From positions 1,699,959 to 1,763,958 of the forward strand of contig NC_033565.1 of NCBI RefSeq assembly GCF_001680005.1: a stretch of 64,000 bases of DNA, written 5' to 3'. Below are positions 44,243 to 57,542 of this stretch, piece after piece. This DNA is from Plasmodium coatneyi. Lineage: Eukaryota > Apicomplexa > Aconoidasida > Haemosporida > Plasmodiidae. The notes beneath the pieces are model-generated. The model saw only the letters and a list, made by a program, of their open reading frames with translations, had not been told where the DNA came from and searched no databases. Position numbers and translations under genes: made by a program. How positions within the stretch are numbered: position 1 is the stretch's first letter; each line of letters opens with the position of its first letter.

Positions 44243-45248
44243 GTTATAAGGAGAGGATTATAAATACCTTGTGTAGAGTGAGTTCATTGTCTATAGGGGG
44301 AGAACATGGAGCCACTAGTCTCTTCTGTTATATATTCTATATTATTGGTTGGGAGATATATAATAGCACCGATAGGAGCGGAGGTAACAGCAACCCTATT
44401 CAAACACCATCACAACTCATGGAACAATTAGTTCTAAGTGCAGAAGGGACACGGAAGGAACAATATATCACCATACTATTAAGGAAAAAACACGGAGTCC
44501 ATCACAGGATGGAGCTTCCCTTAATGCTGCCCCTGCTGCCATATCTGGTGCATTAGCTGCAGTAGGAATACCAATAATTGCTGCTTTCTTTTTATATAAA
44601 GTAAGTAGTACATACAATTACCATTATGTAACATATATATATAGCATATATACATATGTATATATGTATATATATTTATGTATAGTTTTATATGTACATA
44701 CATACATATATATATATAATATTTCATGTATGCAATAAACAAGCAAAGGATGGTAATTGCGTAGAAATATATATAAATATATATATCTATGTATACATAC
44801 GTGTATTTACCCCTTTGTCCTCCACAATTTTCAGTATAATCTTTTACCTTCTTGCGTCCTCAACGAATTTAAAGGAAGCAATAAAAGAGGAAAGAGGTCC
44901 GTCAAACATAACTTTGATTCTCTAACAGAAGACACTTCAACAATAGGAGGCTTGTCAACAACAACAGACTTGTCCACAACAACAGACTTGTCCACAACAA
45001 ATTACATGTCAGATAGAGCATCTACTATATATAATGGTGGGAAACATGATCGAAGGAGAAATAAAGGAACAGAGTATCAAAGGACGAATGAACGAAGAAA
45101 TAATATACATTATCATCCCTACATAAAAAAAGTGGCCCCCCTTTTTATTTTGCTCTATTACTTTACATTTCACAACTATGACATTTCGACTGTGTGTCAT
45201 TTTACATTTCTCAACTATGACATTTCTCAATTGTTTATGTGTGTGTGA
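44243..45248 (+). pseudogene. KIR-9: degenerate KIR gene
   Basis: A possible acceptor at 44241-44242 begins a remnant of exon 2. A short cysteine/YYWLGD-like region (about 44320-44360) is split over two frames, most of the ectodomain is missing, and the transmembrane segment AAISGALAAVGIPIIAAFFLYK follows in a third context (ending 44600 at a GTAAGT donor). Exon 3 (44835 onward) is intact at first: YNLLPSCVLNEF, a basic segment, repeated LSTTTD units and NNIHYHP. The stop codon used at the same place in KIR-12 (TAG) is TAC here, so the frame runs 42 extra codons to 45248. No exon 1 was recognised. Multiple lesions make this a pseudogene. Confidence 0.82.
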
Positions 45249-45956
45249 TTAACACTTTTTATCCAAAAGAGAAAGAAGGGTGATGGCAATAATAATGTGC
45301 AATGGAAAATTGATATCTGCGTATGAAGATCTTTCCCCCGTATATAAATATATATATACTGCAAAGAAAGATTATTTCGCATAACTGAGCAAATTTCTAC
45401 CATTTGTTTTACATTTGTTAACACCTGTTAACATACGTTCACTGTTTGTTTTTACATTTTGTTTTTACATTTGTCAACATACCTTCATTGTTTGTTTTTA
45501 CATTTCGCCGAATTATTTTTTTGGGAACCATTATTTTGAACCATTTTGAACCTTCCCTAAAGATGCATGGAAACCCGTCCCTTAGCTATTTCTCTCTCTT
45601 TCTTTTTTTTTTTTTTTGATTTCTGCATGTATTTTATAAATTCATAAACTCCATACTGAACAATTGAGTACAATGTGCACATGTGTATTAGAAGGGGAGA
45701 AGGAGAGAGGGAGGGTTCTGTACCTATGAACTATGCAATATATGTATATTATCAAAATTTAAATAACTCCCCGTTTGAATAATAGTAAAACATAAATTAA
45801 AATAATACCATAAGCTGAAAATTTTTCTGTTCCAAAGGAAAAAAAATGTTCTTCTGCATTCTCCCTATGTATACATATTTGTATGAATAAATTTCTTAAC
45901 ATAAAATATATATAATAATATACAAAGGAAGAAGAATAGTACCAATATCGGAAAAA
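45249..45956. other. Intergenic region between KIR-9 and KIR-10
   Basis: AT-rich, with short repeats of TTTTTACATTTGTTAACA type (45400-45510) and a T-run. It is the probable KIR-10 promoter side. No gene is seen. Confidence 0.6.
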
Positions 45957-48241
45957 ATGACAGGTCATGTGAGTATGCGGGGGAGGTGTAAGGAAAGGGA
46001 TCAACATATGGAAATGATTCTCCTTTTACAGTTCATAATTGAATATATATATATATATATAACACTTTATGCACAAGGTAATAAATTAAAAAGAATACAT
46101 ATTCTACTTCCATACACATTTATATTTTTGTAGGGGAAGGAAGGTACAGTTACATTACCTTCACAAAAAATATACGATGCGCTAGACCAAGGAGTAGGAA
46201 GAAGCTGTACACTGAAGGGACAGAGCTGGAAGCGGGGTTCAGCGGAAAAGGATATAAAATATTCATTGCAAGCATACAATGGGGAAAATTGGAAATGGAT
46301 CAGTGAAATTAGGGGAAATTGGTGTTCCGTTTGTAACGGAGGAAAGGGAGGATTGGACAATTTGTCCGATAAGGAACGTTGCCCTTTTTTTTATTATTGG
46401 CTAGGTGACAAAGTAAGGAATGGACCATTGCGGGTGGACGATAATTTTCCACATGTTATGAGTACAATTTACAGTGATCTGAAGACATACGGGGGTTCGT
46501 GCGATTGCACTAATCTATACCAGGGTATCGACAGTGCCCTTTTCGGGGCGGCTAAAATATTATATGATTGGTACTATAATTATACAACTATATTGAGGAA
46601 TATGGACGATTGCAGTAAATACTGCAGTACGGGGGAATGTAGCACCACGTACAGCGCAGCTGAAGCAACATATAAAACAGTAAGTGGAACTTGTTCAAGT
46701 CTTTCTGGAGATGCATATTGCACAAAATTTGAAGAGGAGAAAGGGAAACCAAGCAGCGAATTCGCCGAACCACAACCATTAACATGTACAACACAGCCGT
46801 TACCACTACCGAGACCTCCACGTCCGGTACAAAAAAAAAAAAGCGAAGAGAAGGAAAGTCGCGTTAGGGGGGGAAGGGGAACGGGACAGCCATATATTAA
46901 TGACTACTTCTATCTGTTCAAAAGTGGATACATGTACATGTATACATGTACACATACTATTCATGTAACATTGTAGCTACCGTGTAATGGAAATATGGGT
47001 AGTATGCATATATTCCTTCCTTAATTACCTTTATAGCAAAGATGCCAAAATAAAAGACCCTCAGAAAAGGTATACTGTGAACTTACTGAGGCAAGTGATG
47101 AATGTAATGATAGTAATAAAGCTGCAGAAATGCAGATTGCATTAAAGGCATATCCCCGAACTGAAGAATACGCAGATCAAATTGTAAAAGGCTGGTGTTA
47201 TGCACCCAAAATGGATCAGGACGTCCTGCCTGAAGGTGACCGTTGTAATTATTTATATTTCTCAATAGGGAGTACACTATTGAGCGGACTAATTAATCCT
47301 ACTAAGTTTTCGGACGTCATGAAAGTAACCTACGATAAGTTGAAGGATTTAAGAATTAATGAAAACTGCAATGATATGTACCCTAAGATTAGCAAAGAAA
47401 TTTTCACCCAAATGAAAATACTATTCGATTACAAGAAGGATGAAGGTACCGTAAGGGGGGGAACAAGAGAAGGGGAAGATAAACCTTGTCCTCAGGAACA
47501 TAAAGATTACCTACACAAAGTAAAGTGTGCCTATAAAACTGTACGTGCGCAATGTGAAAAAGGGGGGAGTAGTAAAGGTAAATGGTGTGCTCAATTTGGG
47601 CAATGGTTTGAAAAGTATAGGAGTGAGAATGAATTATATGTAAAGTGTACACTGGAAAAAGAAGGGCAATGCACACAGGAAGAAAGTAATCCTGAATATC
47701 ATGGAAGTTCCCTCCAATCCACTAGTGGAACGACCTCCTCCCAAGCTGGGGGAAGCGCCGTTGCTGCTGTCTCTTCCGTCTCTGCATTAGTAGGACTACC
47801 TGCATTGGTATTCATCTTATATAAGGTAATAGTACATACAATTACCACTATATATTTGAAATATGTATATATGTATATGCATATATATATATATGTTTGC
47901 ACATAATACATATTTCTTTCCCCATTCCTTCACTTCTTTCTTATTAGTACAAGCTGCTACCTTCTTGGCTTGGTAACCATTTTAAAGGAAGAAAAAGGAG
48001 GTCCACTGAACGACACCACTTTGACGATCTAATAGAAGCTTCTTCTGAGGAAACCTCAACAATAGCGGACTCAGCATCATTCGATTCAAGAGCGGACACT
48101 TCTACAATAAGGGACTTGTCTACAGATGCATCGACTGTATATAATGGTAGATCTCCTAGAAGAGGAGGACCAATAAGAACAGGAACAAATACTAATAGAA
48201 GGAACGGGCATAATAGAAATGTAGCTTATCAGCGCATATAG
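45957..48241 (+). CDS. kir: KIR-10: KIR variant antigen with two tandem ectodomains
   Basis: Exons: 45957-45968 (MTGH), 46134-46826, 47037-47825 and 47948-48241, all phase 0, 595 aa. The first ectodomain (residues 5-235) starts GKEGTVTLPSQKIYDALDQG and carries GNWCSV, CPFFYYWLGDKVR and ILYDWYYNYT. It closes with a proline-rich PLPRPPRP at a CCG/GTACAA donor. The second (236-498) starts QRCQNKRPSEKVYCEL and has KGWCYA and CNYLYFSIGSTLL (a Trp-to-Ser change in the usual YYW.G core). It then has a Ser/Gly stalk and the helix ending FILYK. Exon 4 reads YKLLPSWLGNHFKG, basic residues and an S/T tail, ending VAYQRI. The donor of exon 2 is chosen by phase and similarity to KIR-7; the unspliced frame stops at 46976. 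Confidence 0.86.
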
Positions 48242-48838
48242 CACCATCGCATATAATAGTGCTGTCCTCCCTCCTACTCCTCCCACGACTAATTATATAA
48301 TTAGTGTATGTGCAATGTTCCTTCCTTCCTCGCCCAGGAGGGGGGAGGGGAGCATATATATATCTAAACGAATCCCATAACTTTATACAGTGTAGGGAAA
48401 GAAACAAAATGACACACACTTTTTTTTTTTTTTTTCCTTGATTTTTCTTTTTTTTTTTTTTTCGTTTTTCTTTATTTTCTCTCATTTTTTTCTTTTTTTT
48501 TTTTTTCGTTTTTCTTTATTTTCTCTCATTTTTTTCTTTTTTTTTTTCATTTGTGTATCTTTTTTAATAACTCTCTGCATGAAGAGGAGAACACTCCAAA
48601 ACGAAATGTGAATGAATAGGGCGCAAGGAAAAAAAAAAAAAAAAAGAGTGTTGACCTACCTAAAAGAGAATATATATCTATTTTTTCTTTTCAGAAAAGA
48701 GAGAACAAAAAAAAAAAAAAGGAAGAACATTATTCAAGGAAAGAGCATTATGGTAGCCCCATAATCATGCTCCTTAATAAATGCTCCTAATCATGATTTT
48801 CTAACACACCACACATATATACATATGTACATGTATAC

Positions 48839-48870
<32 letters not shown>

Positions 48871-49874
48871 GAGTATATGGTAATGATATTCTTATATATG
48901 TAGAACGAACATTACAATTGGTCCCAATATGAGGTGTTGGGACAGAATAATAATTCCCATACATAGAATTCCTTTCCGGGAACGCTTTATGTGAAGTGTT
49001 TATAATGAGATTTGGCATATTTCATATAGGGTTTAGTACAACTACCAGTTGTTCAAATTTAGTCACCACCATCCCCCACCTTATGACTTAACCCTAATTC
49101 TATTGCATAGTGCTCCTTATTAAAGAGTGCGAACACTCCTATACGGAGTGAAATAGTATGTGCTATATATGTGTATAGGCTGCATAAAGAAGGAAAAAAT
49201 ATATGCGCCCACCCCCTCCCCCTTTTCTTTGACTTCATATTATTTGGTATTTTTTATTTTAATTGTGGTACTTATATTTTATATAAAGAGAGGTAAGAAG
49301 AAAATAAGCAGTGGAAAGTAACTATTGCGAATGTGGGAAAATATTGGGAGAACACATTCTATGAGGGGGTGGAGTGTTATTTGCGCATATATATAAGCAT
49401 CCTTCTATATATATATATACATATGGAAATATATATATATGTATATACATAATCATTCATTCCATATATATGTGCTGGAAAAAAAGAAAGTATTGCGCTC
49501 GAGATAGTGCATATCTGCCATTTCGAACGTACTTAACATTTTTAACATTATGTACTTTCCCCAGTGTTCTTTGAACATTTGAACCCTTTAACATTCTACA
49601 ATATTAAATCAAAAAAAAAAAAAAATAAAGAACAGTGTGTACAAAGTTTGAGAAAAAAAAAAAAGGAAGAAAAGTGAACAAGCAAAATTCCATACACACA
49701 ATTATTGTAGAACAAACTACTCATTCACAATTATAAAACAAGCAAAATACATTCACACATATGTACCCATTTTTTGCATAAACATATATAAGAAGGAACG
49801 GGAAAAACACATTTTTTATAACAAAAATTTATTCGACACATGTACAACATAGAAGTGCACACATAGAAAGAAAT
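48242..49874. other. Intergenic region between KIR-10 and KIR-11
   Basis: T-rich DNA with a duplicated block of about 50 bp containing CGTTTTTCTTTATTTTCTCT (48462-48540), A-runs, TATATG repeats and the KIR-11 upstream region including ATATATAAGAAGGAACGGG (49784). ORFs are repeat translations. No gene is supported. Confidence 0.6.
49784..49810 (+). promoter_or_regulatory. Shared KIR 5' element (TATAAGRAGGAA) upstream of KIR-11
   Basis: ATATATAAGAAGGAACGGGA lies about 85 bp before the start codon, as in KIR-6 and KIR-7. Confidence 0.45.
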
Positions 49875-51372
49875 ATGGCACAAGCAGGAACAATATTAAC
49901 GGTTAAGACAGTGATTAAATTGTGTGCATATATATATATTCATGTGTAATATATCTTCTATGTGTGGAAAGAATAAATATATGGGAAATATATAGGTATA
50001 TATATTTCCATGCATTATATTTATAGATGGAAGAGTTGTATAAAGTATTACCTTCAAAAGGAGCGTATGAGAATTTAGAGAAGGGCACACAGTTCTGTGG
50101 TTTCGAAGCTGCCGCAACAGTAAAGGATGCTTTGGAACATTATCCTAGTGCACAGAGTTATGCGGATAAAATATTTGAAGCACAATGTTACGCAACAACA
50201 AGGGGAGGGGATAAATCGGCCGATGAGGAATATTGCCATTACCTGTATTACTGGACTGGAGAATTTTTATTAGACAAATTGGGTGATGTTTCATTTGAGA
50301 GTGCTATGAGGAAGATATATGGAGAAATGAAAAAACATAGCTGGAAGTTCAAATGTGAAAGTATATGCACTAATATTACAGGAGACATTTTCAAGCAATT
50401 GAAAAAAGCATATGATTACCATCAGGACTATCATACAATAAAAGGGAAATTGGACGATAATAATAAATTCTGTAATGACAGCTGTTTCCAATACCTGAAA
50501 AGTAGTTACTCAGCTTATAGTGCAGTATATGAAGAGTGTAAGGGGAATAACTTCAATGGTTCACATTGTAAAATTCTTAGGAAAGAACATGAACAACAGC
50601 ATGATGGTCAACAAAAACTGGATGAACTCAAATGTATTACAAATGCTGCAGGGGAAGATAGAATAATCACAGGGCACCTGCAACATCATGGACCAGAAGT
50701 TCTCACAAAAAGGGCAGAGGCTTTGTCTACAGTGGAGGAACATTCACCATCTCCCACTGATGGTATAATCACCACAGGAAGTAGTGTTGCCCCTGCTATT
50801 GTTATCTCCTATGCAGTGGCAACAATAGGATTACCAACAATTGTTGCATTCCTCCTCTACAAAGTAATAGTACATACAATTACAATTAAACAATTACAAT
50901 TGTAATTATAATAATAATAATAATAATATTTATTATTATTTCTTATTTCCTTCCTTATTTAAAAAATAAAAATATATAGAATAGACTGTACAATGTACAT
51001 ATATGGCCCTACATATACAAATATATATATGTACATATATGTACACACATATACATACATATATATATAATACACCTTCCTCCCTTTCCCCGCACCTCCT
51101 TTAAAAAATTTCAGTATAATCTTTTACCCTCCTGGCTCCGTAACAAAACAGGAAGAGTAAATAAGAAAAGATTCGCCCAACGAGTTTTTGATGAATTATC
51201 GGAGGACGCCTCAACGTTTGAATCAACAGACGGTTCAACAATAGCTTCAACAGATGGAGCATCTACCATATTTGAAGGGCCACCTCAAAGAAGAAGAACA
51301 GGAACAAGAACAGGAAGAAATAATAGAAGAGAAGGAAACAGGAACAGCAATATTCGTTATCAACGTATGTAA
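49875..51372 (+). CDS. kir: KIR-11: KIR variant antigen
   Basis: Exons: 49875-49901 (MAQAGTILT), 50027-50863 and 51115-51372, phase 0, 373 aa. Exon 2 begins MEELYKVLPSKGAYENLEKG and carries EAQCYAT, CHYLYYWTGEFLL, KAYDYHQDY and the later cysteines. The stalk includes EEHSPSPTDG before the helix ending FLLYK. Exon 3 encodes YNLLPSWLRNKTG, a basic segment, an S/T-rich tail with STDG repeats and NIRYQRM. The first-intron donor is GTTAAG, which is less usual, but phase and length agree with the family. The downstream 51373-51480 flank is rich in CCTTCC. Confidence 0.9.
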
Positions 51373-52695
51373 TATATTCCCCTTCTTTCCTTGCTTTTCT
51401 TCCTCCTCCTTAGACCCTTCCTTTCCTTCTTTAGACACTCCTTTCCTTTTATTCCTTCTTTCCTTCCTTTTCCCCCCCACAAAAAAACCATGAATAATAT
51501 TCCACTGGTACAAAAAAAATTAGTGTTATATATGTGCAACTATGCATGCATAAAAAAAAAAATAAAAAGAAATAAAAAGAATAATTCACAAGGATTCAGT
51601 CATAATGTGCTGCAATAATCCTTATGTGCGACAATCCAATCCCTAATGTGATATGCAGAATCAATAAATCAATCCAATCCCTAATGTGATATGCAATATA
51701 TCATCATTATTGTGTACATATGAATGAATATATATATGAACAACTGCAATAATTTGAACAATGAGTAGTGTGCACTCTCCATAAAAAAAAAAGTTTAGGA
51801 TCATAGTATGAAATAACTTCGTTCACGCCTTCATTCTTCTCTATATTATTTTATATATTTTTTTTTACATTCCTACTATATTATATATACATTTAATTAC
51901 AAGTGGGAAGAAGTATGCATTTTCAAAGTATATAATAAGGTGTATCCATTCACATATATTTACATTCACATTTCATTCAATTTTTATTCATTACAAACAG
52001 TGATCACATATATCTGCAATGGGGAATGAAATATGGAATAGCTCAAAAAATAATGGTATATACATAATACAATGAACATATATACATATTACATGGATGA
52101 CTTATTTGTTACATTTTTTTTTTCCAAAAAAGGGGGAAAGGTGTACTATGTGTATGAACTATAATATACATGATCAAACTGTAACGAACTTTTTAAATAA
52201 CAATTGAATATAAATGAAAAAAAAAAGAAACGAAAAATTCCTCCCTATTGGGGAAAAAAAAAAATTACACTCCTATAGGGAAAATAATTGAGGGAGTTGC
52301 ACGACAAATATAATACTTGGAATAAATAAGTACAATCGAATAATATAACACATAAATGAAATAAAATTCTATAAGAAGAATTTTGATTTGTTCCCTTCTT
52401 CCTTCTTTTTTTTATTTTGACGATTTCTAAACTAAAATGCTTATATATTTTCTTCATTATTTATACGATAATTTGATATATATATATATATTTATGTGTA
52501 ATCATATATGTATATATATAGAATATGATTGCTTTGAAAATTCAAACAATGTATGTACTAAATGAAGAAGTTATAATTTAATTTTCACCCATAATTTGGG
52601 TATAGCGGAAGCGCTCACACATGTATTATGAATGTATAAATGAAGGAAAGAGCACTGTGAAATAAATACACAACATTAAGGTTGCAGTTTGAACA
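51373..52695. other. Intergenic region between KIR-11 and KIR-12
   Basis: A short pyrimidine-rich 3' flank, then AT-rich sequence containing two copies of CAATCCCTAATGTGATATGCA (about 51627 and 51672) and an AGCTCAAAAAATAATGG element (52038). No gene is supported. Confidence 0.6.
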
Positions 52696-53997
52696 ATGGC
52701 AGGAGACACACTTGTGGTAATGTTTTTTTTTTTTTTTTTTTTATTTAAAATAGATATACTAGTATGCGTATGAATATTGTGTCCATAATATAAGAGGAAA
52801 AAATATAAGAATAGGTACACATTTTTGTCAACCATATTTACAGACGGGACAGCTACTACAAGTGGACTCCAGTGGATTTTACTACAGCGAATTCGATGGG
52901 GCCTCAAGTTACTGCACGCATAGTTCTACCAGTGATATAGAGAGTAAATTAAGGAACACTCATCAAATTTACAATGGTATTAATAAAATCGAAGATTCCT
53001 GGTGTTTGGTAGCCAAGAAGGAAAAAGATCCTGATTATTGTAAATGGTGCCATTTTTTATATTTTTGGATTGGGGACAAAATATTGAAGGGAGGGCAGAA
53101 TGAAAAATTTACAAGTGCTATGAGTACTGTCTGCACAGAAGTGCAGAAATTGCCTGGTAGTAGTAAATGTAGTATTGAGTGCACCACCATCGACGAAGAT
53201 AGCTTTAAACGGAAGAAGGAAGCATATATACAGTCGCAGGATGAGAAAAGGGATGAGAGGAGCGCATCAATGCTGGCACGAGAGTCAAACACCGCCACCG
53301 CCGCTCCCATTGTCTCTTCTATATTCGCTGCAATCGGACTACCCACAATCGCCTACCTTCTATATAAAGTAAGTAAAGTAATTAACATAATTACAACAAT
53401 TATAATTATAATAAAAATGTGCAGACACTCACATATACATAATAGAACGATTTTATATTATTTATATATGTGAACAACATACATATATATAGACATATAT
53501 GTATGTATATATATATATACGTATATAGATGTCTACATATATATACCTATGTATATATATATGTATATATTGTGTAAATGGACAAATGCTACATATATGT
53601 GCACATTTTCTGCACACAACTTTTATGGTACATATTGGAACCACCCCTTCCTTCCACTAACCACGTAATATCCTTTGTTCAGTACAAGATACTACCATCT
53701 TGGTTTGGTAACCACTTTTCCTCTAGAAATGGAGGACGGAGGAATTCCCTCAGAAGGAGAAAAAGGTCGAAAGGGAGCAATTTTAGTACGTTCACGGAAG
53801 ACAAATCCACAACATTATATTCAAGAGATGTTTCAACAGCACCTTCCATCATATCAGATTCTATGACAGAAGGGGACAATTCTACTGTATATAGCAGACC
53901 ACCACGCAGAAGAGCAAGTAATAATAATAGACAAAACAAAAAAGCAGATGTACCCGGCCATCATCACCGGAACAAAAATATACGTTATCATCCCTAG
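52696..53997 (+). CDS. kir: KIR-12: short KIR with internally deleted ectodomain
   Basis: Exons: 52696-52716 (MAGDTLV), 52844-53368 and 53683-53997, phase 0, 286 aa. Exon 2 starts TGQLLQVDSSGFYYSEFD and has DSWCLV, CHFLYFWIGDKIL and the following CSIECTTIDEDSFKRKKEAY. It then passes within about 25 residues to the helix ending YLLYK. The second half of the usual ectodomain (the C...Y..YL...C section, about 80-100 residues) is missing while the frame stays open. Exon 3 is normal: YKILPSWFGNHFSS, basic residues, an S/T tail, NIRYHP. It may be a short functional form or a deletion product. Confidence 0.86.
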
Positions 53998-55299
53998 ATA
54001 AAAAAAAGGTTAACATTCATTCATCCTCCATAGATCCTTCCCCCTTCCTTCCCTTTTTTATTTATGTATATGTGCATCTGTACCATAAGCATCCAAACTA
54101 GCTTGCATAGAAAAAATTGTAGAACTCCTTTATATTCGTACTTTACGCCTCATATGAGCATACATTGCCCACTTAAACATACATCATATTCATGAAGAAG
54201 GGAACACCATTCATAAAGAAGGGGGGAAGCTTCATCATTCTTTTTTTTGAGCATAACAGTACAAAGGAAATATCGTATATATATATGTGGAATAATTTAT
54301 ATTTTTACGTGTTAAGGAAGAAAAAAGAGTGAAAAAAAAAAAAAAAAAAAAAAATTCATTATTACTAAACAATCATCAAATAAAAAAAGGAAAAAAAGGA
54401 AAAGAAAAAAAGGAAGGAAAAAAAGAAAAAAGAAAGGAAACGAACATTATTACTACTGAACAATGACACAAAAGGAAGGAAGGAAAAAAGGAGGAAAGAA
54501 TTCTTCATTACGGGGCGGTTAAAAAATGAAAAGAGGGTGGAGGGATGGTTGTACTGCAGAAAAGTACAATTAAGGTGAGGGGTACACATATATATACTGC
54601 ACTGTATACATATATATTATGTACAAACCTTCGTCCTTGTGCGATATTATATTTCCCCTTTCTTCTCATTTTTTTTTTCATAATTGTGCACTCCCCGTAC
54701 TAGATATATATTACACAATATATATAACTCAGGGGGGAAGGAGTACTCGGTGCATATAGGAACTGTATACAATATTTTTTTTTTAATAGTTCATAAGAAC
54801 CCCGCGCCCCCCCTTTTTTTTTAAATAGGAATGGTGTGCGCATCAATAATATATGTTCAAAATCCTGTTTTAAAGGAATAGTTACAATTTTTATATACAT
54901 AATAATTGAAAAAGGAAGAATAGTGTAGTATAATATTCCTCCAACAAGCATGCACTCTCCGTTAATATTGTGAACGGGTACGGAATGTATATGGGAAGGT
55001 TTTCCATTTTTCTTTTCTTTTTCTCTATGCTGTTATTTCTATGTATTTATTCCTTTTTTTTTTTTTCAGTTATACATATGATGCCTCTATACATACGTAT
55101 GTGTCATTGTTACTTTGCAACTGAGGAATGTGTATGATAAGGATGTTAAAATTTCATGCACTCCCATGATTCTGAAATAGACCATCGTCGCCCAGGAGGC
55201 GGAATTCATACATATACATTTTGTACATAGATATAGGAGGAATGTACTTTAATATAAATTTTTATTCTGTATGCGAAAAAGAATATACACATACAAACA
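53998..55299. other. Intergenic region between KIR-12 and KIR-13
   Basis: A-rich tracts (54330-54500), AT-rich DNA and the KIR-13 upstream region. No coding sequence is supported. Confidence 0.6.
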
Positions 55300-56647
55300 A
55301 TGTCACCAGGACCAGTAGGCGCAACAACAACAACACCACTGAAGGTTTGTCCTCATCTGTTTAGAATGAATATACACACACATATTTTGTTCATATAATA
55401 TTTCATGTACGCAATAAAAAAGGAAATAAGAGTAAAAAATAAAATGGATATATATATATATTCCATTATTTATTATTGTAGAAAGAAGATTGGGAAAAGG
55501 TGCAAGGGACTAGCTCCTATTATTATAGTGAACTCGGCAAAAGCACAGAAAACTGTACATATTCAGGATATAACCAACACAACCTGAAAGGGGAAATATT
55601 AGGTGCATGTCCCGGTATTCAGGATGATGCAGAACAAATTGCGAACGCATGGTGTTATGTAAGTAACAGGAGTGATGGTATGAACAATGAGGTCTGCTAC
55701 TTCTTCTACTTTTGGGTAGGGAATATGTTACTGAGTAGGTCGGGCGGTACTTCATTCCAAGAGAGTATGAGGAAAATTTACGATGTGCTGAAGGAAGAAA
55801 CTGTCGAGAACACTTGTGCAGATGTGTATGAGGACATGGACGAAAAGAAATTCGCAAAAAGGAAAACAGCATATGAATACTCAGAAGACTATAATGTAGT
55901 GAACGGGCAAATACATGATCATAACAGTACCTGTAATAAGGCGTGTAGTCAATATTTAGAGGAAGCCTTTAGTACCTACAGTGAAGTGTATGATGGATGT
56001 GCTGGGCAGCCGAAGAGTAATCTATATTGTGAAGAATTCATAGGAGAAAATGGAAAACACCAAGGTAAAAAATTAACAAAATTAACATGCACTGTAGTGG
56101 ACGAATCACAAATTCAAGCACATATGGGAGGTGGTGGCAGCTCCACCCCTACCGCTATTATCTCTTCTACACTTGCCACTACAGTGGGGTTACCTGCTGC
56201 CGTCGCTTTCTTCCTTTACAAAGTAAGTATATATATATACCCCATATATATATACATATATGTACATATATACATATGTATATATGTAGACATATATATA
56301 TTAATATATATATGTATGTAATATATATTTCCATTATTTTCTTCTTCTTATTTCAGTATAATCTTTTACCTTTTGGAATAAAGAACACCCTCTTCGGTGG
56401 GAATAACAACAGCAGCAATAATAGAAGCAGAAAGAGAAGAAGGGAAAGAAGATCAGTCGATCATCATTTTGATGTGTTTACAGAAGACGACTCAACATAC
56501 GACTCCGCAACGGACAATGCTTCCACAATAGAAGACTGGTCAACAACATCATCATCTACCATCAACAGAACGAACAGAGGAAGAGCAAATAATAATAAAA
56601 ACCAACAAAGACAAAGAAGGACGAATATTCGTTATCAAAACATGTAA
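55300..56647 (+). CDS. kir: KIR-13: KIR variant antigen
   Basis: Exons: 55300-55344 (MSPGPVGATTTTPLK), 55482-56222 and 56357-56647, phase 0, 358 aa. Exon 2 starts KEDWEKVQGTSSYYYSELGK and has NAWCYV, CYFFYFWVGNMLL, KTAYEYSEDYN and four later cysteines. It then has a short Gly/Ser stalk and the helix ending FFLYK. Exon 3 reads YNLLPFGIKNTLFGGNN, a long basic stretch (SRKRRRERRS), an S/T-rich tail and NIRYQNM. The first-intron donor GTTTGT is shared with KIR-15. Confidence 0.9.
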
Positions 56648-57542
56648 TGTGTACCATTGGAATGTAAAACGTCACATTGGAACATCGCATGTAATATTAA
56701 ATGTAATATACCCCCCCAGAGGGAGCACAAGTAAGCGCAAAGTTTATAAAGCATGAAGAATAAAAAGACCGTTCCTTTTTTTTTCTTTTCTTCATTTCCC
56801 TTCCTTTCGTCTTCTCTTCTTATTTCCCCTTTTGAAACTTCAATTGAAAAGAATAGGAAAGACATCGTACTAATTTTTTAAAAGTGTAGTATAAATATAC
56901 ACTGTAAAAAAAAAAAAAAAAAAGAGAGGAAGTATGTTCTAATATATGAAATATAATAAGTATTCAAAAAGGGAAGGAAAGAAAGAAGGTGTGGAACCTC
57001 GGATGGGTTAGACGACCAAGGAAGAGCAAAAGCTCAGTTCATTGGTTGAATGTAATATTCCTAATATATATATAGGGGATAAGGTATTTACATTATGCGC
57101 ATAAAGAAAGAAAAAGAAAAAATAAAATAAAAATAACATAAAATGGAAGGAGGAGTGGGTGGAACGTTCCTCCTTGTACATATATATATGAGAAGTGTAT
57201 ATGAGAACTGTGCATTACATACATATATATTAATACTTATTAATAATCCCTTAATAATTACTAATAATTCCTTAAGAATTAATAATAATTAATAATTACT
57301 AATAATTACTAATAATTCTTTAATAATTTCTTAATAATTATTAATAATTTTTTTTTTTAATAATTCATCCTTTTTTAATAATACTAAAATGGAAGTTTTG
57401 AGTACACAACTGAAAATTTGCATATACAACATTACCTTTCCCCTCCTTTGTATATTGAATGTATGAAATAAAACAGAACACAACTTTCCATATAAAAATA
57501 TCATTATATACAACAACAGAAGAAAATATATACAGAATAACA
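56648..57542. other. Intergenic region between KIR-13 and KIR-14
   Basis: T-rich 3' flank, an A-run, TTAATAATTACTAATAATTC repeats (57225-57380) and the KIR-14 upstream region. No gene is seen. Confidence 0.6.
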
